Shown here: one piece after another, positions 38,156-47,640 of the stretch
How the letters are laid out: each line of letters begins with the position of its first letter
Position numbering within the stretch: the stretch's first letter is position 1
Notes under the pieces: generated by a model
The model's database searches: none
What the model saw: only the letters and a program-made list of their open reading frames with translations
Told to the model about the DNA's origin: nothing
Assembly: GCA_902386255.1 (NCBI GenBank)
Contig: CABMII010000100.1
Span: forward strand, 1 to 54,277
From: an uncultured archaeon
Lineage (GTDB): Archaea > Halobacteriota > Methanosarcinia > Methanosarcinales > Methanoperedenaceae
Reading direction: 5' to 3'
DNA length: 54,277 nucleotides
Made by a program: the position numbers and the translations under genes

Positions 38156-38365
38156 TGATTTATAATTGGCGCTTTAGTATTTTGGTCTTGCGGAATTTAT
38201 TCGTCCCGCTTTCTCCTAACTGTGCATGCACCCACAATACATTTTTAAATTTGGGCTTTTCAGGGGTTTAGCGGTTATGTGGGTTTGATGAGAGTTTGAT
38301 AAAAGTAAACATTGAAGTAATCTTAATATCTATAAAAGGATTACAAGGAAACGGTGACTTATGAT

Positions 38366-38617
38366 ATGGAAATAACAAATTTAGGTGATTTCGACCTAGA
38401 AACTTTCAATGATTTAGTTGATAAATTTGAGAAGTCTCATATTCAAACAAAAAAATTAGCGGCAAGATTGAGACAGTGGAAACCAGGTGGAAAATTTGAA
38501 CCAAAAGATAAATCTGATTTGATGGAATATTGCATCATCGCAGGGGATGAAGGTAGGCGACCTGCTAGGATAATTGCTCGACAAATAAGAAATTTAGTAT
38601 TTGGAAAAACGATTTAA
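38366..38617 (+). CDS. Small conserved-looking hypothetical protein (83 aa)
   Basis: The frame begins at an ATG preceded by GGTGA eight bases upstream; a GTG at 38354 is also in frame. A TATA-like CTATAAAAGG lies about 30 bases upstream, so it has its own promoter. The protein is soluble and charged, with two helices predicted by eye (LETFNDLVDKFEKSHIQTKK; GRRPARIIARQIRNLV). I recognise no family. Confidence 0.55.
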   Translation: MEITNLGDFDLETFNDLVDKFEKSHIQTKKLAARLRQWKPGGKFEPKDKSDLMEYCIIAGDEGRRPARIIARQIRNLVFGKTI

Positions 38618-38828
38618 AAAATTAGACTAAGACGATTTGATACAGCTTTCATAATCAAGCTTAATCTACATCTGTTTTCTTCTCTAACCGCCCTTTTATA
38701 TCTCTCAGACACTGGCACTTCATGGGTCTGCGCCTTTGCCTTTGAGTTCTTGCAGCGCTGTTTTCCTTTATCCCTGCCCTTGCCCAAAATACAAACATTC
38801 TTATCTTTTTGCACTAAAGAAGAAAGTG

Positions 38829-40019
38829 ATGAGCACTCAAATTATCAAATCATCAAACTCCCTCGAAGGCAAAACCATCGTCCTTGGAATAACAGGCAGC
38901 ATCGCAGCCGTCCGGTGTGTAGAGCTTGCCCGTGAACTCAGGAGGCACGGCGCAGGTGTGCATGCTGTCATGACACAGGCGGCGCAGAAAATCATACATC
39001 CCGAAGCCATGCGCTACGCCACGGGCAATCCTGTGATTACTGAAATTACAGGCGGCGTGGAGCACGTAGAATTCTGCGGCATCGGGGGAAGAGCGGCTCT
39101 TCTTTTGATTGCGCCGTGCACCGCGAACACGATTGGTAAAATTGCACACGGAATCGATGATACGCCAGTCACGACTTTTGCGACAACTGCTTTCGGTTCA
39201 GGCATCCCGATAATGATAGTCCCCGCGATGCACGAATCCATGTATGACCATCCCATAGTTATTGAAAATATTGGGAAACTCACGGAACTGGGAGTTGAGT
39301 TTGTAAATCCAATATTGGAAGAAGGCGCAGCGAAGATAGCCTCAAATGAAGAAATTGTGCTGCGGGCTGAGAGGACGCTTGGCAGGAAAAACCTTGCAGG
39401 CAAACGCATCCTGATTACCGGCGGCGCGACTGCTGAGGCAATCGACCCTATAAGGATACTAACCAACCGCGCCTCCGGCAAGACTGGAATCGAGCTTGCG
39501 TTTGAGGCTTTCAGAAGGGGCGCTGATGTTACTCTTGTTCACAGGGGCTGCATCGGGATTCAGGGGATTTGCGAGTTCAATGTCGAAAGCGCGCAGGATA
39601 TGACGGATACTGTGCTTGAAGAATTGGGCAAAGGATACGACCTCCTCATCAGCGCTGCTGCGATTTCGGATTTCACTGTAAAACCATCAAAAAATAAGAT
39701 AAAATCCGACAAGGATGTAACCTTGAACCTGAAACCTGCGCCTAAACTAATAAAACAGGTGCGGTTGAAATATCCTGAACTGAAAATCATCGGTTTTAAA
39801 GCTGAGACAGGGGTAACTGAAGACGGGCTGATAGGGAGAGCGCGCAGCTCGATGGAATCGTCACGGCTCAGCATGGTTGTGGCGAACGATGTGTCTTCAG
39901 GCGGCATGGGCGCAGATACAAATGAGGTTTATCTTATCGATGACGGGATTAAAAAAGTCAGTGGAACCAAGAATGAGATAGCAAAAGAGATAATGGATAA
40001 AGTCGGGGCATTTCTCTAA
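38829..40019 (+). CDS. coaBC: Bifunctional phosphopantothenoylcysteine decarboxylase / phosphopantothenate-cysteine ligase
   Basis: A 396-residue CoaBC. The CoaC flavoprotein half has IVLGITGSIAAVRCVELAREL, the LLLIAPCTANTIGKIAHGI segment and the catalytic PAMHESMY. The CoaB half has RILITGGATAEAIDPIRILTNRASGKTG. Together they convert 4'-phosphopantothenate and cysteine to 4'-phosphopantetheine for coenzyme A. The true start is ATG 38829; the frame runs open to 38736, but the extra 31 residues look untranslated and unlike the family. The next two small genes follow within six bases each and probably form an operon. Confidence 0.95.
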   Translation: MSTQIIKSSNSLEGKTIVLGITGSIAAVRCVELARELRRHGAGVHAVMTQAAQKIIHPEAMRYATGNPVITEITGGVEHVEFCGIGGRAALLLIAPCTANTIGKIAHGIDDTPVTTFATTAFGSGIPIMIVPAMHESMYDHPIVIENIGKLTELGVEFVNPILEEGAAKIASNEEIVLRAERTLGRKNLAGKRILITGGATAEAIDPIRILTNRASGKTGIELAFEAFRRGADVTLVHRGCIGIQGICEFNVESAQDMTDTVLEELGKGYDLLISAAAISDFTVKPSKNKIKSDKDVTLNLKPAPKLIKQVRLKYPELKIIGFKAETGVTEDGLIGRARSSMESSRLSMVVANDVSSGGMGADTNEVYLIDDGIKKVSGTKNEIAKEIMDKVGAFL

Positions 40020-40024
40020 AAACC

Positions 40025-40312
40025 ATGAAAATCATTACCATTGAACCATGTTTTACGAAGGCGGATGAGGATTTATTCAGCGGCGAAGCTGAGCTTGGAA
40101 AAATAAAAATTACTCAGCAGGCTCTTCTGGAGCTTAAAAAACACTTTGAAGGAGTGCAGGTGACGCCCGACAACGAGATGCTGATACTTTCGAATTCCCC
40201 TGTTGAGAAAATTATTGTTTTCGATACAGGGCGCGCTATAATCAGGCGCATCGCGAGCAAGGAGCTTGCGGTGAGCAGGTTTGAGATGCTTGAAAAAGTG
40301 CTTTCGGGATGA
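40025..40312 (+). CDS. Hypothetical protein, 95 aa, in coaBC operon
   Basis: This short soluble protein begins MKIITIEPCFTKADEDL and ends with a charged helix (IIRRIASKELAVSRFEML). No motif or family is recognised. It starts five bases after coaBC and ends four bases before the HIT gene, so it is expressed with them. The tight spacing and codon use like its neighbours argue that it is real. Confidence 0.65.
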   Translation: MKIITIEPCFTKADEDLFSGEAELGKIKITQQALLELKKHFEGVQVTPDNEMLILSNSPVEKIIVFDTGRAIIRRIASKELAVSRFEMLEKVLSG

Positions 40313-40316
40313 AAAT

Positions 40317-40649
40317 ATGGCAACCGATTGCATCTTCTGCAAAATCATCAAAGGCGAATCTCCTGCTAAATTCGTTTATCAGGATGAGAACATGGTGGTT
40401 TTCCACAACATAAGGCTATCCGCGCCTGTCCATGTGCTGATTGTCCCGGTTGAGCATATCGAAAGCGTCAACGCCCTGCAAGAGCAGCACAGCGCTATCA
40501 TCTCGAAAATGATGCTCAAAGCAAAGGAAATAGCCCGAACACTTGGCATACGCGACAGCGGCTACAAGCTTGTAATAAACGTAGGCAGCGGCGGGGGACA
40601 GGTAATATTCCATCTGCATATACATTTAATAGGCGGTTGGAGTCGGTAA
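40317..40649 (+). CDS. HIT family nucleotide hydrolase (Hint type)
   Basis: A 110-residue histidine-triad protein with CIFCKIIKGE at the start, an SAPVHVLIVPVEHIES segment, and the catalytic FHLHIHLIGG (H-x-H-x-H). Hint proteins hydrolyse adenosine phosphoramidates and aminoacyl-adenylates. The ATG at 40317 matches the family start; a longer frame from 40281 overlaps the upstream gene and is not needed. Confidence 0.9.
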   Translation: MATDCIFCKIIKGESPAKFVYQDENMVVFHNIRLSAPVHVLIVPVEHIESVNALQEQHSAIISKMMLKAKEIARTLGIRDSGYKLVINVGSGGGQVIFHLHIHLIGGWSR

Positions 40650-40731
40650 ACAAGTTTTTCTAAATAACTGCAAGGTCAGCTATTAACACATATCATAGAT
40701 AACAATGAAGAAATACAACAAAATGGAGAAT

Positions 40732-40805
40732 AACAACGAACTAATACGAACTCGTACGAACTCCGATGGCATGAGTTCGTATCAGTTCGTACGAGTTAGT
40801 TGTTG
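40732..40805. repeat. 74-nt imperfect hairpin built from 'CGTACGAACT' units
   Basis: Left arm 40732-40763 and right arm 40773-40805 are near-perfect inverted copies around a nine-base loop. Each arm itself contains a repeated TACGAACT unit, so alternative pairings are possible. It lies in the 300-base gap between the HIT gene and thrS. A single arm recurs at 51444-51475. Otherwise the gap 40650-40950 holds only the 31-nt repeat at 40847. Confidence 0.8.
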
Positions 40806-40846
40806 ATTTTTTTCATACCATACGCGAGCGCAAAGCGCACCAACAT

Positions 40847-40877
40847 CTTTGCGACCTTTGCGCTCTTCGCGGTGAAT
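40847..40877 (-). repeat. 31-nt dispersed repeat copy (CTTTGCG...GCGGTGAAT orientation)
   Basis: This copy has CTTTGCGACCTTTGCG and ends GCGGTGAAT. Its reverse complement is nearly identical to 36112-36142, and it has the same length and end motifs as the copy at 51489-51519. It stands about 75 bases upstream of the thrS start region. Confidence 0.75.
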
Positions 40878-40950
40878 CTTCAGCTATCTTCCACCTAAAA
40901 CCGACAAAACTTTAAGCTTAATTGCGGTGTAGATGCGAGAAAGTGATACC

Positions 40951-42858
40951 ATGCAGATACTACTCATTCATTCCGATTTCATAGAATACGAGACCAAACG
41001 AAGCACGCCTGTCGCCGAAAAAATAGATGACAATCTCAAAAAGGGGAGGATGGAGGAAGCCCTTACGGTTTTTGTGGCAGTTGAGAAAAACGACGAAGAC
41101 AATATCGAATATGCAGCCAGACAGACCGCAGAGGAAATAAGAAAAGTAACCGAGCAGGTCAAAACAAACCGCGTGATGCTTTATCCGTATGCCCATCTTA
41201 GCTCAAGCCTCTCATCCCCGAAGACGGCGATTGAAATACTGAAAAAACTCGAAGAACTACTCAAAGAAGCCTCATTTGAGGTGAAGCGCGCGCCTTTTGG
41301 CTGGTACAAATCCTTTACCATAAAATGCAAGGGGCATCCGCTATCAGAGCTTTCAAGGACAATAAGGGCCGGAGGCGAGGAAAAATGCGTTACGGTCATA
41401 AAAGAAAAGGAGAAAGAAGAAGTTGTCTCCGAGGCATTAAAATCCGAAGCAAAAGCCGTATCTTACTGGCACATATTAACCCCGGACGGGGATCTCGTGA
41501 AACCAGAGGACTTTGATTTTACAGGGCACGATAACCTCAAGAAATTCGTGAATTACGAAATCCACAAGAGCCGCGCTGTTGATAAAATACCTCCGCATGT
41601 CGAGCTCATGAGACGGCTTGAGCTTGCTGATTACGAACCCGGTTCCGACTCCGGGAATATGCGCTTTTACCCGAAAGGGCGGCTTATGAAAAGCCTTATT
41701 GAAAACTACGTCCTTGAAGAAACCGCGAAAAAGGGAGCGATGGAAGTTGAGACGCCTTTAATGTATGACATGAACCATCCCACATTGAAGAAATATCTTG
41801 ACCGCTTCCCGGCGCGGCAGTATTCCATAGAAGCCGACAAAAAGCAGCTATTCCTCAGGTTTGCGGCATGTTTCGGGCAGTTCCTTATGAACCACGACAT
41901 GACCATATCATACAGGAACCTGCCGCTCCGGATGGTGGAGCTTACCCGCTACAGCTTTAGGAAAGAGCAGAGCGGCGAGCTTGTGGGGCTGCGCCGGCTT
42001 CGCGCGTTCACCATGCCTGATATGCATTCGCTGTGCAGGGACATGGACGAGGCTGTGGCGCAGTTCAACGACCAGTACAACATGTGCATAAATGTTCTCT
42101 CAAAAATCGGCATTGGCCTTGATGATTATGAAGTGGCAATCCGCTTCACGCGTGATTTCTACGAGGAGAACAGGGATTTCATAGTCGGGCTTGTCAAGAC
42201 TGTCAATAAGCCTGTACTAATAGAGCTATGGGACCAGAGATTTTTCTATTTTGTGTTAAAATTCGAGTTCAATTATGTGGATGCAATGGACAAAGCCAGC
42301 GCATTATCAACCGTGCAGATAGATGTTGAGAATGCGGAGCGGTACGGCATAAAATACATCGATTCAACAGGTGCCGAAAAAAGACCGTTCATCCTTCACT
42401 GCTCGCCCAGCGGCGCCATCGAGAGGTGCATATACGCCCTGCTTGAAAAAGCGCACATGAACTCGGAGAAAGGCATTGTTCCCATGTTCCCCGTATGGCT
42501 TTCACCCACTCAGGTACGTGTAATTCCAGTTGCTGAGAAGCACTTTGAATATGCGGAAAAAGTAGCGGAAGAGCTGAACTGGCGAGTGGATATAGATGAC
42601 CGCGAGGAGACTGTAGGCAAAAAAATACGCGACGCTGGCAAGGAATGGATTCCGTATGTAGCGGTCGTGGGAGATGAAGAGGTTGCAGGAGGCAATCTTA
42701 CGGTTACGGTGAGGAGCGAATCATCGCCGAATAAACCTTCCAATATTAAAATGACAACCGTGGAATTGAATAAAAGGATATCGGATGAGGTTTCCGGGTT
42801 CCCGTTCAAGAGGCATCCGCTTTCTGTGAAATTGTCTGCAAGGCCGAAATTCGTATAA
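40951..42858 (+). CDS. thrS: Threonyl-tRNA synthetase, archaeal type
   Basis: A 635-residue class II synthetase starting [16 protein letters not shown], the typical opening of the archaeal N-terminal editing domain (D-aminoacyl-tRNA deacylase-like fold, to about residue 145). The catalytic core follows from about residue 190, with the class II motif 2 region ([20 protein letters not shown]) and the zinc-site Cys/His context ([25 protein letters not shown]), and then an anticodon-binding domain ([17 protein letters not shown]). The ATG at 40951 fits the family; an in-frame ATG at 40933 would add six residues. The gene is apparently expressed alone. Confidence 0.95.
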   Translation: MQILLIHSDFIEYETKRSTPVAEKIDDNLKKGRMEEALTVFVAVEKNDEDNIEYAARQTAEEIRKVTEQVKTNRVMLYPYAHLSSSLSSPKTAIEILKKLEELLKEASFEVKRAPFGWYKSFTIKCKGHPLSELSRTIRAGGEEKCVTVIKEKEKEEVVSEALKSEAKAVSYWHILTPDGDLVKPEDFDFTGHDNLKKFVNYEIHKSRAVDKIPPHVELMRRLELADYEPGSDSGNMRFYPKGRLMKSLIENYVLEETAKKGAMEVETPLMYDMNHPTLKKYLDRFPARQYSIEADKKQLFLRFAACFGQFLMNHDMTISYRNLPLRMVELTRYSFRKEQSGELVGLRRLRAFTMPDMHSLCRDMDEAVAQFNDQYNMCINVLSKIGIGLDDYEVAIRFTRDFYEENRDFIVGLVKTVNKPVLIELWDQRFFYFVLKFEFNYVDAMDKASALSTVQIDVENAERYGIKYIDSTGAEKRPFILHCSPSGAIERCIYALLEKAHMNSEKGIVPMFPVWLSPTQVRVIPVAEKHFEYAEKVAEELNWRVDIDDREETVGKKIRDAGKEWIPYVAVVGDEEVAGGNLTVTVRSESSPNKPSNIKMTTVELNKRISDEVSGFPFKRHPLSVKLSARPKFV

Positions 42859-42862
42859 GATA

Positions 42863-42873
42863 CCTATAAATAT
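42863..42873 (+). promoter_or_regulatory. TATA box of the 158-aa gene, leaderless spacing
   Basis: CCTATAAATAT stands in the gap after thrS. Its centre is about 27 bases before the ATG at 42896. With archaeal initiation some 25 bases downstream of TATA, the transcript would begin at or near the start codon. No SD is present, which agrees with a leaderless mRNA. Confidence 0.55.
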
Positions 42874-42895
42874 CCTTCCAAACCTGCTTGCTACT

Positions 42896-43372
42896 ATGAC
42901 TGATTACTGGGGCATTCCTGAGCGGGAATATGAACTCTCTCTCCTTCAATTCGCCGGGAAACAATTATCAGAGATGAGTTATTCGGTTATTGGGGAAAAG
43001 GTGGAAGTATGCAGCGGGGCAGGGGCAATGACGCTTACCGCCATTTTAAAAACCGATGATTCGTTGTTCGGGCTGTATCTCCATGACGGCCCGAAACACC
43101 GCAAAACAAGAGGTCCCCCAATTATAAGAGCCTTGCGGCTATTGCCTGAAATGAAAAAAGTAGAGGAATTAAGATATTTTATAATAACGCACCATGATGA
43201 TTTTTATACTATCCTGTCGCCTGAAAATCCAGCATCCCGGGAAAGGATAGAAGCTGATATAAAGAAAATTTACATTTATCTTTACAACTCAAAGATAAAA
43301 GACCTTTATGATACTGATCTAAGCAGCGCGGCCGATGTTTTGCGTGTCAGGCTGCGCAAGGGCGGTCAATAA
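42896..43372 (+). CDS. Hypothetical protein, 158 aa
   Basis: A soluble protein of unknown family. It begins MTDYWGIPEREYELSLLQFA, has a central strand pair (FGLYLHDGPKHRKTRGPP) and a long C-terminal helical region (RERIEADIKKIYIYLYNSK). No catalytic motif is recognised. It ends convergent with the M23-like gene, sharing seven bases. The well-placed TATA box and the absence of SD suggest a leaderless gene. Confidence 0.65.
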   Translation: MTDYWGIPEREYELSLLQFAGKQLSEMSYSVIGEKVEVCSGAGAMTLTAILKTDDSLFGLYLHDGPKHRKTRGPPIIRALRLLPEMKKVEELRYFIITHHDDFYTILSPENPASRERIEADIKKIYIYLYNSKIKDLYDTDLSSAADVLRVRLRKGGQ

Positions 43373-44211
43373 AAAGTGAGTTTTAAATGGATATTATCGC
43401 CCAACGATATGGGTTTGTCGCTGTATATTTCGGGAATTACTTTGATTGCCGGTTCTTTTAAAGACAGGCAAAAAGCAACGCCAGAGCATTTTATCTCAGA
43501 ATCGCCTTTTGAAATTTCAAACGAAGATACTGCCGGATGGGAAAATCCCTGCCGTTTAACTATACCAAAAAAACCGTCGTCCCCATTTGAACTTATAAAA
43601 CCATCAAGAAAGCCTCCATCTGTTGCAAATCCCTTCACATCGCCGCAGGTACTATAAGGCGCGCTGAGGAGCGAGTATCTTTTATTAACTTCTTCGATCC
43701 GGCAATCAACTTCAAGGGTTTTGCCTTCCGGAAGCGCCGTCCATTCGATATCAGGCAAAAGGTGGAGGTTGTTCGATGCACGAAGATAATCCCACTGTTT
43801 CCTGACTTCAACATGCATCACAGGGTCATTCCAGAAAATGAAATAGCCGTTTTTAATAAATGTCCCGAGCATCTCGCCTTTCGATAGGGTATCACCGATT
43901 GAAACTTCAGGTTTTATATGGATTATTTTAATGACATATTTCCCCTGGCTCATGGCGATTAGATATTCCCTGGAATTAATATCCTTAAAAGGTGTTGGTG
44001 TATCGAAACTCCTGATATCGATTATTTCACCGTCAACGGGTGAAAACGCCTCACCGCCGAAACTCCCATAATATATGTCCACGGCGCTTTTGGTTTTATG
44101 GGCTGCATAGGGGCTTTTCAGGAAGGAGAACCTTGAATCGTCAGGCGCAAAAATATCGATATCATCATGGCTTGCTATTTTTTCTATCTTACCACCCCAT
44201 AAGAGCAGCAC
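43366..44211 (-). CDS. M23/LytM-like beta-sheet protein of unknown role
   Basis: A 281-residue protein whose middle part (about residues 35-140) follows the LytM/M23 pattern: AHKTKSAVDIYYG, FSPVDGEIIDI, IIHIKPEVSIGDTLSKGEMLG and PVMHVEVRKQW. The classical HxxxD and HxH zinc motifs are only partly kept (one His/Asp pair and a single late His), so peptidase activity is doubtful. Archaea lack murein. No signal peptide is seen. It begins with GTG, overlapping the radical SAM gene by 28 bases, so the two are tightly coupled and may work together. Confidence 0.55.
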   Translation of the reverse strand: MLLLWGGKIEKIASHDDIDIFAPDDSRFSFLKSPYAAHKTKSAVDIYYGSFGGEAFSPVDGEIIDIRSFDTPTPFKDINSREYLIAMSQGKYVIKIIHIKPEVSIGDTLSKGEMLGTFIKNGYFIFWNDPVMHVEVRKQWDYLRASNNLHLLPDIEWTALPEGKTLEVDCRIEEVNKRYSLLSAPYSTCGDVKGFATDGGFLDGFISSNGDDGFFGIVKRQGFSHPAVSSFEISKGDSEIKCSGVAFCLSLKEPAIKVIPEIYSDKPISLGDNIHLKLTFY

Positions 44212-45134
44212 ATTTTCGGGATTTCTATGATATTCAATCCGAGTTCCCTGGATGCCGCGTATGCTTTCCTCGAAGGCACGGCTATCCTGTCAATCCCGCC
44301 CAGGATTGCGTATCTGTCAAGCAGAGAGCGATAACGCCCGCCCGGGCGGACGCAGCTTAACGAAAGCGGCACATCGAACATCTCCCGTGCGGTTGTTATT
44401 ACTTTGGCCACATCCTCGATTTTGGGCGGGAAGACGTCACCCATAGCGGTTGCTTTTGTGGGGATAAATACAACAATCACTACTGTCACGGGATTGAATT
44501 TCTTAACCATTTCAAGGGCTTTGAATTCACCCTTTAACTGGCCATCACGCAGCCCTACGATGATATGCGGCGCAAGCGGAATCCCAAGAGAAAAGAGACG
44601 TCGCAGCGACTCCTCATAGTCCTGTACTCTGGCATCGATGCCAAGCACATCGTGTATGGTTTCATCATCGCCAAGAACATCAACGAGCGCCATATCCAGG
44701 TATTCTGAAAGGATACGCGCCTGGGAACTGTTCACAATGCCTGTATGCGCGCTGATTTTGAGTTTTGTATCATGCTTGATTTTTTGGATAACATCCGATT
44801 GCTCATATGTAGGGACGCTTCCATCAGCAGCACTTCCCCCGCTGAGGAGAATTCCTTTTGCACCCCTGTTTGCTAATTTTGAGGCTTCAGTTTGCAATTT
44901 TCCCCCGGAACCATCCAGCATGTGGCGAAGATAATGTGAATTACAGTGTTTGCAAGAAAGTGCGCAGCGGGAGCCTGTCAGGGAAACCGGCGTGAAAGGC
45001 TCATTGAAAAAAAGAATATCACTGCCGAAGAGGTCGAGCCTGCGCGCCAAAGCCCTGAGCATGGAGGCTTTTGTGGTGGCATCGGTTTCCAGCGCATCTA
45101 TCATGCTACTTGCGCATTGCAGGTCTGAATTCAT
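44184..45134 (-). CDS. Radical SAM protein, biotin-synthase-like (COG1856-like)
   Basis: A 316-residue radical SAM enzyme with C57, C61 and C64 in CALSCKHC, a GILLSGGSAADGSVP glycine motif, LKISAHTGIV and MALVDVLGDDETIHDVLG. It resembles the archaeal biotin-synthase homologues of unknown function grouped as COG1856, to which I assign it from memory. A CC pair near the C-terminus (KMCCSYGVV) could bind a second cluster. No SD precedes the ATG; the bidirectional TATA element about 30 bases upstream suggests a leaderless mRNA. Confidence 0.75.
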   Translation of the reverse strand: MNSDLQCASSMIDALETDATTKASMLRALARRLDLFGSDILFFNEPFTPVSLTGSRCALSCKHCNSHYLRHMLDGSGGKLQTEASKLANRGAKGILLSGGSAADGSVPTYEQSDVIQKIKHDTKLKISAHTGIVNSSQARILSEYLDMALVDVLGDDETIHDVLGIDARVQDYEESLRRLFSLGIPLAPHIIVGLRDGQLKGEFKALEMVKKFNPVTVVIVVFIPTKATAMGDVFPPKIEDVAKVITTAREMFDVPLSLSCVRPGGRYRSLLDRYAILGGIDRIAVPSRKAYAASRELGLNIIEIPKMCCSYGVVR

Positions 45135-45158
45135 AATTTTGTAAATGAGCGCATAGGT

Positions 45159-45172
45159 AAATAATATATATC
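45159..45172. promoter_or_regulatory. Bidirectional TATA element between radical SAM gene and hppA
   Basis: AAATAATATATATCC reads as a TATA-like box on both strands. It lies about 30 bases upstream of the radical SAM ATG (minus) and about 40 bases upstream of hppA (plus). The hppA transcript would carry a short leader containing the AAGGAGG at 45198-45204, whereas the minus transcript would be leaderless. Confidence 0.5.
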
Positions 45173-45209
45173 CTTAGGAACAAGTTGGCGGCACTATAAG
45201 GAGGAAATT

Positions 45210-47267
45210 ATGGATTCGTTATTGTATTCAGCCCCGCTTGCGGGTGTTATAGGTTTATTATTTGCCGTGTATCTTGTTTTGTATATTCTCAAACTGGATG
45301 CCGGAACAGACAGGATGAAACAGATTGCCTCTGCAATACAGGAAGGCGCTATGGCTTACCTGAACAGGCAATATAAGACAGTGGCTGTAATCGCAGTTAT
45401 TCTTGCAGTGTTAATCGCATTGGCAATTAATGTGCCTACTGCGATCGGATTTATTCTCGGCGCTGTGATGTCTGCAGCAGCAGGCTATCTTGGCATGAAC
45501 ATATCAGTGCGAAGCAACGTGCGCTGTGCCAATGCTGCAAAAGAAGGTATGCAGCAGGCGCTTAACGTGGCGTTCAAAGGCGGCGCAGTCACAGGTATAT
45601 CAGTTGCAAGCCTTGCGCTCCTCGGTGTGAGCGGGCTTTATATCGCATTCGGAGGAAATGTTGGCGCGGTTGATAAGGTCATAGGTTTCGGGTTCGGCGC
45701 ATCGCTTATAAGCCTTTTCGCAAGGATTGGAGGCGGGATATATACCAAAGCAGCGGACGTTGGCACTGACCTTGTCGGGAAAGTGGAAGCGGGAATACCG
45801 GAGGACGACCCGCGCAACCCAGGGGTCATTGCTGATAACGTGGGCGACAATGTGGGCGACTGCGCAGGAATGGCGGCTGACCTTTTCGAAACATACGCCG
45901 TTACGGCTCTTGGCGCGATGCTTATTGGCGTCACAGTCATCGCAACTTATCCAAATGCGGTCACGTATCCCCTCATGCTCGGAGCGGCGGCAATTATCGC
46001 ATCCATAATCGGGACATTTTTTGTAAAGCTTGGAAAATCAGGCGACATAATGGGAGCGATGTACAAAGGCGCAATCGTGGCAGGAGCAATCTCAGTAGTG
46101 TTGTTCTATATAATCACACAGCAGTTGATGAACGGTGATATCGGTCTTTTCATCAGCGCGCTTGTGGGTCTTGGCGTCACGGCGGCGATGATAATCATTA
46201 CAGAGTATTATACAGCAACAACGCATGGCCCTGTAAAGGACATCGCAAACGCATCGGTAACCGGCCCGGGAACGAACATCATAACAGGACTTGCGGTAGG
46301 GTTACAGAGCACTGCCTTACCTGTAATAGTCATCTGCGCAGGTATCCTGATTTCATATACGGTTATGGGCGGCGGAATACTGGGATTATATGGGATTGCC
46401 ATAGCAGCGGCAGCAATGCTCTCAGTCACTGGAATAATAATTGCCATAGACTCATACGGCCCGATAACAGACAACGCAGGCGGTATTGCAGAGATGGCTG
46501 AGCTTTCAAAGGAGGTCAGGGATATCACAGACCCGCTGGACGCCGTGGGAAATACCACTAAAGCAGTCACAAAAGGATATGCCATAGGTTCGGCTGCACT
46601 CGGTGCACTTGCTCTCTATGCGGCGTACAGCAGTGAAATAAACAGACTGCTTGCAGCAGAGGGAAAGGCAGAACTGGTACTTAAACTCTCAGACCCTACG
46701 GTTCTCGTGGGATTACTTATCGGCGGCATGATCCCGTTCCTGTTCACAAGCTTCCTTATGGGAGCTGTAGGCAGGGCTGCCACAACCATAGTAACTGAAA
46801 TAAGAAGGCAGTTCAGGGAAATTAAGGGCATCATGGAAGGAACAGCCAGGCCCGATTATGGCAGGTGCGTGGACATTGTAACAGTTGCAGCCCAGAAAGA
46901 AATGATTGTACCCGGGCTTCTTGCGGTGCTCTCACCTCTGCTTGTAGGTTTTATATTCGGACCTGTAGCGCTTGGTGGTCTTCTTATCGGCGTGATTATT
47001 TCGGGTCTCCTCCTTGCCCTTATGATGACAACCGGAGGGGCGGCATGGGATAATGCCAAGAAATATATCGAGTCAGGTAATTTGGGCGGGAAGAGATTAC
47101 CAGACGGAAGCAAGAATCCCACACATGCGGCAGCAGTTGTGGGCGACACCGTGGGCGACCCGACTAAGGACACGGCAGGCCCTGCAATTAACCCGCTGAT
47201 AAAAGTGATGAACATCGTCGCGATACTGTTTGCAGCGCTGATTCTGAAACACAGCCTTCTGGGATGA
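45210..47267 (+). CDS. hppA: K+-independent H+-translocating membrane pyrophosphatase
   Basis: A 685-residue membrane pyrophosphatase with about sixteen helices. The substrate site is conserved: [19 protein letters not shown], then [18 protein letters not shown], and later DNAGGIAEM and [18 protein letters not shown]. It couples PPi hydrolysis to ion pumping across the cell membrane. At the K+-selectivity site it reads GNTTKA (K451), whereas K+-dependent enzymes, including Na+ pumps, have Ala there. This points to a K+-independent proton pump. A perfect AAGGAGG lies six bases before the ATG, which suggests high expression. Single-gene unit. Confidence 0.95.
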   Translation: MDSLLYSAPLAGVIGLLFAVYLVLYILKLDAGTDRMKQIASAIQEGAMAYLNRQYKTVAVIAVILAVLIALAINVPTAIGFILGAVMSAAAGYLGMNISVRSNVRCANAAKEGMQQALNVAFKGGAVTGISVASLALLGVSGLYIAFGGNVGAVDKVIGFGFGASLISLFARIGGGIYTKAADVGTDLVGKVEAGIPEDDPRNPGVIADNVGDNVGDCAGMAADLFETYAVTALGAMLIGVTVIATYPNAVTYPLMLGAAAIIASIIGTFFVKLGKSGDIMGAMYKGAIVAGAISVVLFYIITQQLMNGDIGLFISALVGLGVTAAMIIITEYYTATTHGPVKDIANASVTGPGTNIITGLAVGLQSTALPVIVICAGILISYTVMGGGILGLYGIAIAAAAMLSVTGIIIAIDSYGPITDNAGGIAEMAELSKEVRDITDPLDAVGNTTKAVTKGYAIGSAALGALALYAAYSSEINRLLAAEGKAELVLKLSDPTVLVGLLIGGMIPFLFTSFLMGAVGRAATTIVTEIRRQFREIKGIMEGTARPDYGRCVDIVTVAAQKEMIVPGLLAVLSPLLVGFIFGPVALGGLLIGVIISGLLLALMMTTGGAAWDNAKKYIESGNLGGKRLPDGSKNPTHAAAVVGDTVGDPTKDTAGPAINPLIKVMNIVAILFAALILKHSLLG

Positions 47268-47273
47268 AGATTT

Positions 47274-47294
47274 AACCGCAGATGAACGCAGATA
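47274..47294 (+). repeat. Short dispersed repeat 'AACCGCAGATGAACGCAGAT'
   Basis: This copy follows hppA immediately. An inverted, longer copy lies at 51343-51372, so the two bracket the TPR gene. Repeats of this look are often seen between genes in environmental archaea and bacteria; their function is unknown. Confidence 0.65.
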
Positions 47295-47508
47295 CCATGC
47301 TGCTCACATAACATGCAAACTGAACTTTGATGAGGCGCAGATAATGGCTTTGCACACTATCCTGACTATGTGGTGCGAATCAAGTCCCTGGTAGGACTGC
47401 TTTATCCAGCTGCAATCCCTCTTTTGCGATGGAGGATGCAAAGGCACTGCGCGAAGTGCGGTTGTAGGCATTCAAATAAAGTTTTCATAAAAAGTGAGTA
47501 TATTATAT
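47295..47508. other. Intergenic stretch with a short gene-like fragment
   Basis: Between hppA and the TPR gene the plus strand reads NFDEAQIMALHTILTMWCES before a stop near 47393, with no start of its own beyond a few codons. It may be the relic of a protein gene. I see no tRNA, terminator or other motif in this stretch. Confidence 0.25.
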
Positions 47509-47640
47509 ATGAAACGCATCTATACTGCCAACAGCCAAATTGGAATGTATATGTAGCACATATGTGACGAGTTAGCTGAAATTGCAGTTGAACATGCAAA
47601 AACGTTAGATGCCATGCCATTAAAATCGAAAGGTGAATGA
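47509..47640 (+). other. Tiny ORF with in-frame TAG, coupled to the TPR gene
   Basis: Starting at ATG 47509 the frame encodes MKRIYTANSQIGMYM, then TAG at 47554, then HICDELAEIAVEHAKTLDAM and MPLKSKGE-type sequence to TGA at 47638. The TGA overlaps the TPR gene's ATG (ATGA). The part after TAG is hydrophilic and protein-like. It may be a 43-residue leader gene broken by a nonsense mutation, the relic of a larger partner gene, or a frame in which TAG is read through. I cannot decide which. Confidence 0.3.

Noticed and set aside
38614-38828. N-terminal extension of CoaBC from 38736 or a minus-strand 66-codon gene
   Set aside because: The family start fits ATG 38829, and neither extra frame has family likeness or a good SD.
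45638-47314. Long minus-strand frames across hppA
   Set aside because: They are antisense shadows of a gene with GC-biased third positions and have no start signals or motifs.
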